Shown here in pieces: positions 1-6,830 of a stretch of DNA of 19,090 nucleotides. The stretch spans positions 1 through 19,090 of the forward strand of contig CAJWOI010000011.1 of NCBI GenBank assembly GCA_913044255.1, in the 5' to 3' direction. Source of the DNA: an uncultured Alphaproteobacteria bacterium (GTDB taxonomy: Bacteria; Pseudomonadota; Alphaproteobacteria; UBA7887). Under the pieces are notes generated by a model that searched no databases, was not told where the DNA came from, and worked only from the letters and a program-made list of their open reading frames with translations. The stretch's first letter is position 1; the number at the start of each line of letters is the position of its first letter. A program made the translations under genes and the position numbers.

Positions 1-69
1 CGCAATCTCCTTCATTGTCTCGGGAGCAGCGAGCGGACCCCGGTTCGGCATGGTTACACCAAATTTCAT
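1..69 (-). CDS. LLM class (luciferase-like) flavin/F420-dependent oxidoreductase, N-terminal fragment
   Basis: Only the first 23 codons are in the window and the gene continues off the left edge. Reading from the ATG at 69 to 67, the protein begins MKFGVTMPNRGPLAAPETMK and then EIA. This is the characteristic first beta-strand and loop of bacterial luciferase-fold oxidoreductases (TIM barrel binding FMN or F420), many of which start M-K-F-G-V-x-L/M-P-N-R-G-P. A good ribosome binding site, GGAG at 79-76, sits 6 nt upstream of the ATG, so the start is well supported. The gene is divergent from the DUF1111 cytochrome gene across a 362-base gap. Family members oxidise or reduce very diverse substrates, and the cofactor and substrate cannot be told from this fragment. 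The family call rests on pattern recognition of a short N-terminus. Confidence 0.72.
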   Translation of the reverse strand, partial: MKFGVTMPNRGPLAAPETMKEIA

Positions 70-431
70 TGCTAACTCCAACAACAGTGTTACAGGTAAT
101 TTCCGTACAATTTAGCGCGCTTCGATAGGCCAGGGAAAGCCATGTACCAGCAAAAGGAATTTATTATCCATCTTTTGAGCACGATACGCGCCCCGTATCA
201 AATCCAGACGCCAGCTGTTCATGCCAAACGCCTAAACTAGGGAATATCAAAACTTGGTGGCCCGAACCGATAATTGATAATTTATACGTCCTGCTTCAAA
301 TCTGTTAACATGCTGACTGTTGATGAACATTAACGATACACTCTGTTTTGGGTAAAGAGCTCTTAATTGGTCCGTTTATATGTGACTAATCGCACTTAAT
401 GTTTGTCGAGCAATAATTTTTAAGGTTTTTC
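70..431. other. Divergent intergenic region, no clear gene
   Basis: This 362-base stretch separates the divergent LLM and DUF1111 genes and should hold both promoters, but no convincing -35/-10 pair was found. It contains a perfect 10-bp palindrome AAGAGCTCTT at 355-364, a possible operator about 70 bases before the cytochrome gene. A short open frame of 32 codons (142-240, plus) has a purine-rich AGGGAAAG just upstream, but nothing about its product is recognisable. Confidence 0.5.
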
Positions 432-1973
432 TTGGTGTTACGCTGTCTCTCGTTTTGCTTACTTTTGGTTGCCGGTTTCGCTCCGGGCCTCTCCTTTGGA
501 GACGACACTTCTTACGCGATGAAAACACGTCCGTTTCCGGGCGTCCCACTGGTGGTGATAGGGCCAGAGGACCGATACATACCAGGCAAAGGGTTACCCT
601 ACGCGGTTGATTACAATCTCTGGGTTTGGGAGAATTTAGAATTCCCTGTGTCACTAGACACTTATACACCTGCTGCCCTATCGGGCGGAGACACAACGGG
701 ATATATAAAAAACCGCGAAGCGTTTTCCACACCCCTTAGCAACCTCAATACCAAACGTCTTCGAGCGTTTGCCTTTGGTCGCCGCCTTTTTCGTAGCAAC
801 TGGTTGATCGCACCTGCCTCGTCAAAAGGCTTAGACGGCTTGGGTCCAACATTTAACCGAGTCTCGTGTTCAGGATGTCACTTGAAAGATGGCCGCGGTC
901 GTCCACCGAAAAGCCTGGACGAACCAATGAAATCCATGTTGGTTCGACTCAGCATACCCGGAGTGGGAGTTAATGGCGGGCCCATTCCACATCCGATTTA
1001 TGGGCTCCAGCTTCAAGACAAGGGTATCCCTGGCGTCCCTCCGGAGGGACGAGTAACGATCCGATACCGTGAGTTAGAGGGTGCATTCGCGGACGGCGAA
1101 ATCTATTCATTGCGTGCACCACTATATGAATTTTCTGAACTCAATCACGGTCCACTGGGCGACAACTCGATTTATTCTCCGCGCGTAGCTCCCGCGATCT
1201 GCGGCCTCGGTTTGCTAGAGGCGGTTGAAGCGATAGTGATTGAGGCGCTGGCCGATCCGAACGACTCAGATGGCGACGGGATCTCTGGAAAAATCAACCG
1301 TGTCTGGAATGACGTTACAGAGGAACAAGAACTCGGCCGATTTGGCTGGAAGGCGAACGTAGCGAGTCTCCACCAGCAGGTTGCGGGCGCAGCGGTGGGA
1401 GATCTGGGTATCACCACATCTCTTTTCCCAAACCAGAACTGTCCGCCTGCTCAAACCGAATGTGTATCTGCGCCTAATGGTGGTATGCCGGAACTCGATG
1501 ATCAGCAGCTGGAAAAACTGGTGCTATACGCTCGAACATTGGCTGTTCCCGCGCGACGCAATGTCGAGGAACCGACCGTACTACGAGGTGAAACCTTGTT
1601 CACTGATGCGGGTTGTGCGAGTTGCCACACACCGAATCTAACCACAGGTACTGCCACCGCGCTGCCTGAATTGGCCGACCAGAGTATCCACCCTTACACG
1701 GATCTTTTGCTCCATGACATGGGGGAAGGGCTAGCTGATGGACGGCCAGACTTCGAGGCCTCGGGTCAGGAATGGCGTACTCCACCCCTTTGGGGGATCG
1801 GGTTGGTACAACGCGTCAATATGCACCGCTTTTTCCTGCATGATGGTCGCGCGCGCGGTCTAATGGAAGCAATTCTTTGGCATGGTGGTGAAAGCAGAAT
1901 TGCCCGCGACTCGGTAATTGCCATGCCCATAGCAGATCGTGACGCATTAATCGCTTTCCTCCGTTCGCTCTGA
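432..1973 (+). CDS. Di-haem c-type cytochrome, DUF1111 / 'di-haem oxidoreductase (thiol oxidoreductase-like)' family
   Basis: Predicted exported di-haem protein of 513 aa, related to the MauG/cytochrome c peroxidase group. A hydrophobic signal peptide covers about residues 2-22, with likely cleavage near the GLSFG/DD junction. Two c-haem sites are visible: CSGCH at residues 146-150 and CASCH at 395-399. The family hallmark HDGRAR near the C-terminus is at 470-475, followed by an ILWHGGE stretch. A calcium-loop-like DSDGDGISG lies at 278-286. In the family, electrons pass through the haems in the periplasm; the physiological substrate is generally unknown. The start is TTG at 432 or GTG at 435, both served by AAGG at 422-425. 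GTG gives the more usual spacing and codon. The SDR gene follows about 100 bases later on the same strand. DUF1111 genes often sit beside an imelysin gene, but none is here. Confidence 0.9.
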   Translation: MVLRCLSFCLLLVAGFAPGLSFGDDTSYAMKTRPFPGVPLVVIGPEDRYIPGKGLPYAVDYNLWVWENLEFPVSLDTYTPAALSGGDTTGYIKNREAFSTPLSNLNTKRLRAFAFGRRLFRSNWLIAPASSKGLDGLGPTFNRVSCSGCHLKDGRGRPPKSLDEPMKSMLVRLSIPGVGVNGGPIPHPIYGLQLQDKGIPGVPPEGRVTIRYRELEGAFADGEIYSLRAPLYEFSELNHGPLGDNSIYSPRVAPAICGLGLLEAVEAIVIEALADPNDSDGDGISGKINRVWNDVTEEQELGRFGWKANVASLHQQVAGAAVGDLGITTSLFPNQNCPPAQTECVSAPNGGMPELDDQQLEKLVLYARTLAVPARRNVEEPTVLRGETLFTDAGCASCHTPNLTTGTATALPELADQSIHPYTDLLLHDMGEGLADGRPDFEASGQEWRTPPLWGIGLVQRVNMHRFFLHDGRARGLMEAILWHGGESRIARDSVIAMPIADRDALIAFLRSL

Positions 1974-2079
1974 TCAATTCCCTTGGTCCAAGCAGCACAT
2001 CCGGCATCGGAGAAATTCCCACGACGAATTAAAAGAACTCAAAAACAATCAGAGGTATTCTGAAAGTATGGAGCCTTCA

Positions 2080-2883
2080 ATGAACGGAAAATTACAGGGT
2101 AAAGTTGCGATCGTCACCGGTGGGAATAGTGGTATTGGAGAAGCAACGTGCCATCTTTTTGCGAAGGAAGGCGCCAAAGTACTTTTGCTGGCCAGAAGAA
2201 CAAATGAAAGCCTAGAAGTGCAAAACTCCATTAATAACGCTGGTGGTGAAGCCACGTTTATTCCCTGTGATGTCGGAAATCCCGACTCGGTTGATACGGC
2301 TATTGACAAGGCTGCAGAGACGTACAAGACAATCAATATATTATTCAACAACGCTGGTGGTGGTGGTAGCGGTGATTTTCCAGATTCATCCACCGAAGAA
2401 TGGGGCCAAGTCATCAACGTCAATCTGAACGGCACATTCTATATTTCCCGCGCTGTCTGGCCACATCTCGTTGCAGCTGGCGGTGGCGCCGTGGTGAACA
2501 TGTCGTCGCTGGCAGCACAACGAGGTTTTAGCCCAAAAATGTACGACGAGTTTGGTACAACGGCACCATCTTACTATGCAGCAAAAGCTGGCGTCGACGC
2601 ACTTACGCGATACATGGCCGGAGTTGGCGGCAAACACAACATCAGAATTAACGGGGTTCGTCCTGGACAAATCATGACACCGGGTGCCACACGCGGAACC
2701 ATAAACGATCCCGACGGCGGACATCACGTGTTCGAAAAGATGTTTGACATGACGCAAATAATTCCGGGACCCGGTTACCCCGAAGACGTCGCGAATCTTG
2801 TCCTATTCCTAGTGTCCGACGAAGCACGATTCATCACAGGGGAAATCATTAATGTCGATGGCGGAGTCGCCGCAAAGATTTAA
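2080..2883 (+). CDS. SDR family NAD(P)-dependent oxidoreductase
   Basis: Classical short-chain dehydrogenase/reductase of 267 aa, cytosolic, expected to interconvert an alcohol and a ketone using NAD(P). From the ATG at 2080, the dinucleotide-binding motif TGGNSGIG is at residues 13-20 and NNAG at 90-93. The catalytic Ser is in NMSSL (Ser143), with Tyr165-x3-Lys169. The ending NVDGG is typical. An upstream in-frame ATG exists at 2068, but GGAG at 2070-2073 lies 6 nt before 2080 and the family's usual N-terminus (short, then LxGKVAIVTGG) fits 2080 better. The gap between the catalytic Ser and Tyr is about 22 residues, longer than the usual 13 or so; the extra RGFSPKMYDEFGTTAP-like stretch may shape the substrate pocket. 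The epoxide hydrolase gene follows after 40 bases, so the two are probably co-transcribed and may act in sequence. Confidence 0.95.
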   Translation: MNGKLQGKVAIVTGGNSGIGEATCHLFAKEGAKVLLLARRTNESLEVQNSINNAGGEATFIPCDVGNPDSVDTAIDKAAETYKTINILFNNAGGGGSGDFPDSSTEEWGQVINVNLNGTFYISRAVWPHLVAAGGGAVVNMSSLAAQRGFSPKMYDEFGTTAPSYYAAKAGVDALTRYMAGVGGKHNIRINGVRPGQIMTPGATRGTINDPDGGHHVFEKMFDMTQIIPGPGYPEDVANLVLFLVSDEARFITGEIINVDGGVAAKI

Positions 2884-2923
2884 TGTTTAATGCAACTCCC
2901 GCAACAATGATTGGTGTGAATAC

Positions 2924-4072
2924 ATGACCCCGCCCGAACCTTTCACCATAGCAATTCCTGATACAACGCTAAATCGTATTCGTGAAAAAGTAGTCAAATA
3001 CACATGGCATGAAATGCCTGATGACGGCGGTTGGTCATATGGCACGAATCTAGAATACATGAAGGAACTATGTCGTTACTGGTCGGAAAGCTACGACTGG
3101 CGGGTACACGAAGCCGCACTTAACCGTTTCAAACATTTCCGAACACCCGTCGATGGAATCGACATTCACTTCATTCATGAGAAAGGTAGTGGGCCACACG
3201 CAAAACCCCTTGTTATTAGCCACGGCTGGCCTGGTTCCGTATCTGAATTCCAACAGGTCATTGAACCTTTGGCCCACCCGGAGCGATTTGGAGGAGACAT
3301 CAACGATTCATTTCACGTTGTCGCACCATCTCTCCCAGGATTTGGTTTTTCAGGGAAACCACCGCGACCGATTGGCCCCAGAAAAATTGCAGAAATTTTT
3401 GCCTCATTAATGACCGAAACCCTCGGCTATAAAAATTTCGTTGCACAAGGCGGTGATTGGGGCAGCGCCATCTCTAGCTGGCTTGGCTACGATCACGCAC
3501 CACCTTGTCAGGGTATACATTTAAACATGATGAGCATGCGTCACAGTGACGGAGCCCAGACAGAAGAGGAAGAAACCTGGGCGACGCGTACTGCCGAGGT
3601 TTTTGAGCAAGAGGCTGGGTACAATTATGAGCAATCGACAAAACCCCAGACCCTCAGCTACGCGATGATGGACAGCCCAGTCGGAGTAGCCGCATGGTTC
3701 ATTGAAAAATTCAATACGTGGTCCGATACCAAAGGAGATGACATTGAAAGCGTTTATACTAAGGATGAGTTGCTGACTAACATTATGATTTATCTCGTGA
3801 CGGATACCTTCAATACGGCAACTTGGATATATTATGGACGACGAAAGGAAGGAGGCAGAAAAATGCCCGCCGGAGCCAAACGTGTCGAGGTTCCAGTTGC
3901 AGCCGCAATCTTTCCTGCTGAATTTATGCCTTGGCCACCCCGGAGTTATGCGAAACGTATGTATAACATTGCACGATGGACTGAAATGCCCCGAGGTGGA
4001 CACTTTGCCGCAATGGAAGAACCAAATCTTTTAACCGAAGACATACGCGCATTCGCTCGAAACTTACGTTAG
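2924..4072 (+). CDS. Epoxide hydrolase, EHN-domain alpha/beta hydrolase (microsomal epoxide hydrolase-like)
   Basis: Expected to open an epoxide to a vicinal diol through an aspartyl-ester intermediate. The protein is 382 aa, near the family's usual length. An EHN-type N-terminal segment (about 1-95) leads into the alpha/beta-hydrolase core. The oxyanion-hole motif HGWPG is at 100-104, and the nucleophile Asp178 sits in GGDWG. Lid tyrosines are in WIYYG (303-304). The likely acid is Glu333 in FPAEF and the catalytic His360 is in GGHFAAMEEP. All catalytic elements are present, so it should be active. No signal peptide is seen. The ATG at 2924 overlaps the stop of a six-codon frame (ATGA) and has only a weak ribosome binding site. 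It follows the SDR gene by 40 bases; an SDR could oxidise the resulting diol. The natural substrate is unknown. Confidence 0.94.
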   Translation: MTPPEPFTIAIPDTTLNRIREKVVKYTWHEMPDDGGWSYGTNLEYMKELCRYWSESYDWRVHEAALNRFKHFRTPVDGIDIHFIHEKGSGPHAKPLVISHGWPGSVSEFQQVIEPLAHPERFGGDINDSFHVVAPSLPGFGFSGKPPRPIGPRKIAEIFASLMTETLGYKNFVAQGGDWGSAISSWLGYDHAPPCQGIHLNMMSMRHSDGAQTEEEETWATRTAEVFEQEAGYNYEQSTKPQTLSYAMMDSPVGVAAWFIEKFNTWSDTKGDDIESVYTKDELLTNIMIYLVTDTFNTATWIYYGRRKEGGRKMPAGAKRVEVPVAAAIFPAEFMPWPPRSYAKRMYNIARWTEMPRGGHFAAMEEPNLLTEDIRAFARNLR

Positions 4073-4186
4073 GCAAACAAATTATAAAGTTAGAGGAAAA
4101 TCTCATATGACTTTCTCTCTTTCTTTTTCTTATTACCAGGTACCTACGGGTGAGTCGCTTGAACTCCCCCCACGATCGGGGCAGGG

Positions 4187-4218
4187 AAAGTACCGTTCCC
4201 GCCGCGGGCGGTACTTTT
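4187..4218 (+). terminator. Strong GC-rich hairpin, probable terminator of the cytochrome-SDR-epoxide hydrolase unit
   Basis: AAAGTACCG (4187-4195) pairs perfectly with CGGTACTTT (4209-4217). Inside it, after a two-base TT bulge, CCCG (4198-4201) pairs with CGGG (4205-4208) across a CCG loop. A run of four T follows (4215-4218). It lies 115 bases after the epoxide hydrolase stop and 45 bases before the next gene, so it suits a rho-independent terminator, though the T-run is short and partly in the stem. Confidence 0.6.
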
Positions 4219-4262
4219 GCTGAAATTTGCTGAACTACATATTTATGAGTTAAAGATATCCA

Positions 4263-4778
4263 ATGTCAAACGGAATAAGATATAACGAAAAGGATTTATT
4301 CCAACGATTAGAGGAGCTCTGCATCAAATTCGAAACACTCACGCACCCTCCCCTCCGAACTGTTTCAGAATCACAATCGTTACTGGCACAATTGCCCGGC
4401 TCTCACATCAAAAATCTATTTTTGCGCGACAAAAAACGTACGTATTTCTTGCTGACGGTAACTCAGGACAGAGATATAGATCTTAAGAAACTTCGATCTG
4501 TGATAGGTGCGAAGGGAACACTCTCGTTTGGTTCGCCCGAGGCCCTGATGGATCTGCTTGGCGTAAAACCGGGAGCTGTAACCCCTTTCAGTGTGATGAA
4601 TGACCGAGACAGAAATGTAACCGCCTTCTTTGATAAATCACTTATCGAAATATCCACCATCAACGCCCATCCGCTCCGCAATGACATGACAACCACTTTG
4701 TACACCAGTGATCTTCTCAAATTCATGAAAGACGAAAATCATCACCCAATACTCATCGACTTTGACGATATTGATTAA
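4263..4778 (+). CDS. Prolyl-tRNA deacylase-type editing protein (YbaK/aaRS-associated domain, ProX/PrdX-like)
   Basis: Stand-alone trans-editing protein of 171 aa of the INS/YbaK superfamily. Members clear mischarged tRNA, typically Ala-tRNA-Pro, in the cytosol. Recognisable pieces are the early ETLTHPP segment (24-30), the conserved GSHIKNLFLRDKK block (46-58) with the family's key lysine at Lys50, and the GVKPGAVTPF segment (about 100-109) before a conserved N-D. Its length and full-length similarity pattern match ProX/PrdX proteins annotated as 'prolyl-tRNA synthetase associated domain-containing', rather than the shorter YbaK Cys-tRNA deacylase. The ribosome binding site before the ATG at 4263 is weak. 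It has no functional link to its neighbours and is flanked by terminator-like hairpins, so it is probably monocistronic. It converges with the antiporter gene. Confidence 0.9.
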   Translation: MSNGIRYNEKDLFQRLEELCIKFETLTHPPLRTVSESQSLLAQLPGSHIKNLFLRDKKRTYFLLTVTQDRDIDLKKLRSVIGAKGTLSFGSPEALMDLLGVKPGAVTPFSVMNDRDRNVTAFFDKSLIEISTINAHPLRNDMTTTLYTSDLLKFMKDENHHPILIDFDDID

Positions 4779-4809
4779 TTTCTCTAGTCCGGAAGGGCGT
4801 GTATATTTT

Positions 4810-4830
4810 GAAGAGAATCCCTCTTCTCTT
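4810..4830. terminator. Hairpin between convergent genes, possible bidirectional terminator
   Basis: GAAGAG (4810-4815) and CTCTTC (4821-4826) form a 6-bp stem with an AATCC loop, in the 51-base gap between the convergent deacylase and antiporter genes. On plus the stem is followed by TCTTTA; on minus the distal side reads CAAAATAT, so no clean T-run is present on either strand. Position favours a shared terminator, but sequence support is modest. Confidence 0.4.
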
Positions 4831-6089
4831 TAGCGCTCTATCCCTTGCGCCCAACGGATAACTTTTTCGATGGTCAAGCCTTGAATTAATATTGAGAAAA
4901 CAACCACCGTATAAGTCGCCGTCAAAATTAATGGTTTTGCACTGATATCGGGCAAGGATAAAGCAAGCGCCACTGAAATCCCCCCACGCAAACCAGCCCA
5001 TGTCAAAATTACGACATCGCCACGGGGCTTTTCTACGAATCGACTAAGAACCTGCAGTGGGGCAAAAACCGCCAGCCATCTCGCGCCGACAGCCAACGGC
5101 ACGCACAGAACGCTAATCACCAGTATTGAGGCTTGGTAAGACAACATGATTATTTGAAATCCTATCAAGACAAATAATGCCGCATTCAGTATTTCGTCGA
5201 CAAGATGCCAAAACTGAGTGACATGAGACTTTGTTTCCTCGCTCATAGCCAAACGTCGCCCAGTATTCCCAATAAATACCCCTGCCACGACCATCGCTAT
5301 TGGACCAGAAATGTGGAGATGCAGTGCGATAGTGTACGCTCCAGTAACGAGCGCAATTGTTGTGATCACCTCGATGACATAGTCATCCATCCTCCTCATC
5401 AGGAGAAACGCAAAATAACCGCATACAATCCCAAGCAATGCTCCCCCGAATGCTTCTCTTATGAACAAGCCAACAACAGCTGAAGCGCCCAGAGCATGCC
5501 CGCCACCCCCAATCGATGCCCCAAAAGCAAGGGTCACCAATATCGAATAAACAACAACCGCTACGCCGTCGTTGAATAAGCTTTCGCCCGCGACTGTTGC
5601 TTCTAATTTTTTTGGAATTTTGACTCGTTTCAGCAACGCTAACACTGCCACCGGATCCGTTGGGGAGACAACGGCACCAAAAATCAAACAAAGTAGATAG
5701 TCGATTTGAATTCCAAACAAATGACACAGGAAATAAAAACCACTTCCATTGATGATTGTAGATAAAATTACACCAATTGTAGCTAAAGTCCCGACACGTA
5801 TTTTTGATTCAATCAAAGTCTCTAAATCGACATGCAATGCCCCAGCAAACAGAAGAAAACTGAGCATCCCATGCATTAGTGTGCGATTAAAATCAATTTC
5901 ATCAAGCCAAATTTGAACCGTTTCTGAAACGCCGAGCACAGGAGCAATTGAATCAATTCCAAGTACAATCAATGCGGATATCAAAGCCATCAATACCAGA
6001 CCAACAGTAATGGGTAATTTAAGGTACCGATGATTGATAAAACCAAAAATTGATACACACGTTAAAATAATGGCCGGCAATTCAAGCAT
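4830..6089 (-). CDS. Na+(K+)/H+ antiporter, CPA1 (NhaP-type) family
   Basis: Integral inner-membrane cation/proton antiporter of 419 aa, with hydrophobic segments along its whole length (about 12 predicted). CPA1 signatures are clear: SPTDPVAVLALL from residue 142, the ion-site pair Asn173-Asp174 in AGESLFNDGVAVV, and GLRGGISVALALSLP (366-380) with its conserved Arg. The N-D pair is typical of the electroneutral NhaP-like branch. There is no long cytoplasmic C-terminal regulatory domain: the protein stops soon after the last membrane segment. A GGGGAC stretch precedes the ATG at 6089. It should export Na+ and help control internal pH and sodium. Its neighbours are unrelated, and it converges with the tRNA deacylase gene. 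Confidence 0.95.
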   Translation of the reverse strand: MLELPAIILTCVSIFGFINHRYLKLPITVGLVLMALISALIVLGIDSIAPVLGVSETVQIWLDEIDFNRTLMHGMLSFLLFAGALHVDLETLIESKIRVGTLATIGVILSTIINGSGFYFLCHLFGIQIDYLLCLIFGAVVSPTDPVAVLALLKRVKIPKKLEATVAGESLFNDGVAVVVYSILVTLAFGASIGGGGHALGASAVVGLFIREAFGGALLGIVCGYFAFLLMRRMDDYVIEVITTIALVTGAYTIALHLHISGPIAMVVAGVFIGNTGRRLAMSEETKSHVTQFWHLVDEILNAALFVLIGFQIIMLSYQASILVISVLCVPLAVGARWLAVFAPLQVLSRFVEKPRGDVVILTWAGLRGGISVALALSLPDISAKPLILTATYTVVVFSILIQGLTIEKVIRWAQGIER

Positions 6090-6395
6090 GCTTCGTCCCC
6101 ACCCTAACTAGAATTCCCATCAAAAAACGATCTTGGTAGAAAGAACGAAAGTTCTCCCCCTGAAAAGCGTTTCCGGACTTTTAAGGTCAACCGTCTTATG
6201 GCCCATCCTCGGTTTGTTTCAATAATAACCGGTATTCCCATACCTGCTATTGTCAGTCAGACTACCCTCACAACGTAGTTCAAGTGATTTTGGTTGCAAA
6301 CTATGAAAAGAGCAATTGATACCAACAATGACTGCGACACCATCCCCCAAAAACGCCACATAATCCCATAGGGTTATAAGAAGGGCTTTCCAACG
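6090..6395. other. Divergent intergenic region, no clear gene
   Basis: This 306-base gap lies between the antiporter (minus) and the MmcQ/YjbR-like gene (plus) and should contain both promoters. No convincing -35/-10 pair was found; the best candidate (TTGCAA, 17 bases, TGATAC near 6294-6322) matches consensus poorly. A short imperfect palindrome centred on ACCGGT is at about 6224-6236. No coding sequence or RNA gene is evident. Confidence 0.45.
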
Positions 6396-6758
6396 ATGAC
6401 TTACGAGGATTTCAATGAATTTTGTGGCTCCTTTCCGGCGGCAACTCATGTCATTCAATGGCGGAAGTCTCATGTTTGGAAAGTGGGAAATAAGGTGTTC
6501 GCCATCGGCCGTTGGAACAAGGGAAAAAATTCAGGTATTACGTTCAAAGCTTCCGAGATTTCGTATGAAGTATTGAAGGCGGAGCCAGGCCTACGTCCGG
6601 CGCCATATTTCGCATCTCGTGGCATGAAGTGGATACAACATCACGCCAATCTAGGCCTTTCTGACGACGACCTAAAATCGTATTTAACAGCGTCTTACCG
6701 GATGGTTTGTCGCGGACTCACAAAGAAGAAACAAAAGGAATTAGGCTTGAAACCGTAA
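6396..6758 (+). CDS. MmcQ/YjbR family protein
   Basis: Small cytosolic protein of 120 aa matching the MmcQ/YjbR (DUF419) family in length and pattern. It begins with the usual short helix MTYEDFNEFCGSFP. A WKVGNKVFAI strand follows (28-37), then the diagnostic PGLRPAPYFASRGMKWI at 64-80 and a C-terminal helix beginning with DDDLKSYL. The fold resembles CyaY, and some members are proposed to bind DNA, but no biochemical role is firmly established. The start at 6396 is preceded by AAGAAGGG about 8-14 nt upstream. It appears to be monocistronic and converges with the PhyH-like gene 72 bases downstream. Confidence 0.9.
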   Translation: MTYEDFNEFCGSFPAATHVIQWRKSHVWKVGNKVFAIGRWNKGKNSGITFKASEISYEVLKAEPGLRPAPYFASRGMKWIQHHANLGLSDDDLKSYLTASYRMVCRGLTKKKQKELGLKP

Positions 6759-6830
6759 AGAAAAACCAAACGTAATTCCTATTCTTACATGGAATGTAAT
6801 TGATGCGCGGGCGGGGCGTAGTCTTAATAC

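Noticed and set aside
376..732. 118-codon open frame on minus overlapping the DUF1111 cytochrome
   Set aside because: No recognisable product and antisense to a gene with two haem motifs and a signal peptide; it is a shadow frame.
3521..4003. 160-codon open frame on minus within the epoxide hydrolase
   Set aside because: Antisense to a gene with all catalytic motifs; the translated protein shows no family pattern.
4151..4181. Possible tRNA-like 3' half before the terminator hairpin
   Set aside because: No TTCRA arm, acceptor stem or CCA-compatible cloverleaf could be assembled.
5383..5727. 114-codon open frame on minus inside the antiporter
   Set aside because: Overlaps in another frame the SPTDP and ND motifs of the antiporter; product unlike any family.
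6081..6092. 10-bp palindrome AAGCATGCTT at the antiporter start
   Set aside because: It falls across a start codon and its neighbouring codons; too short to claim a regulatory role.
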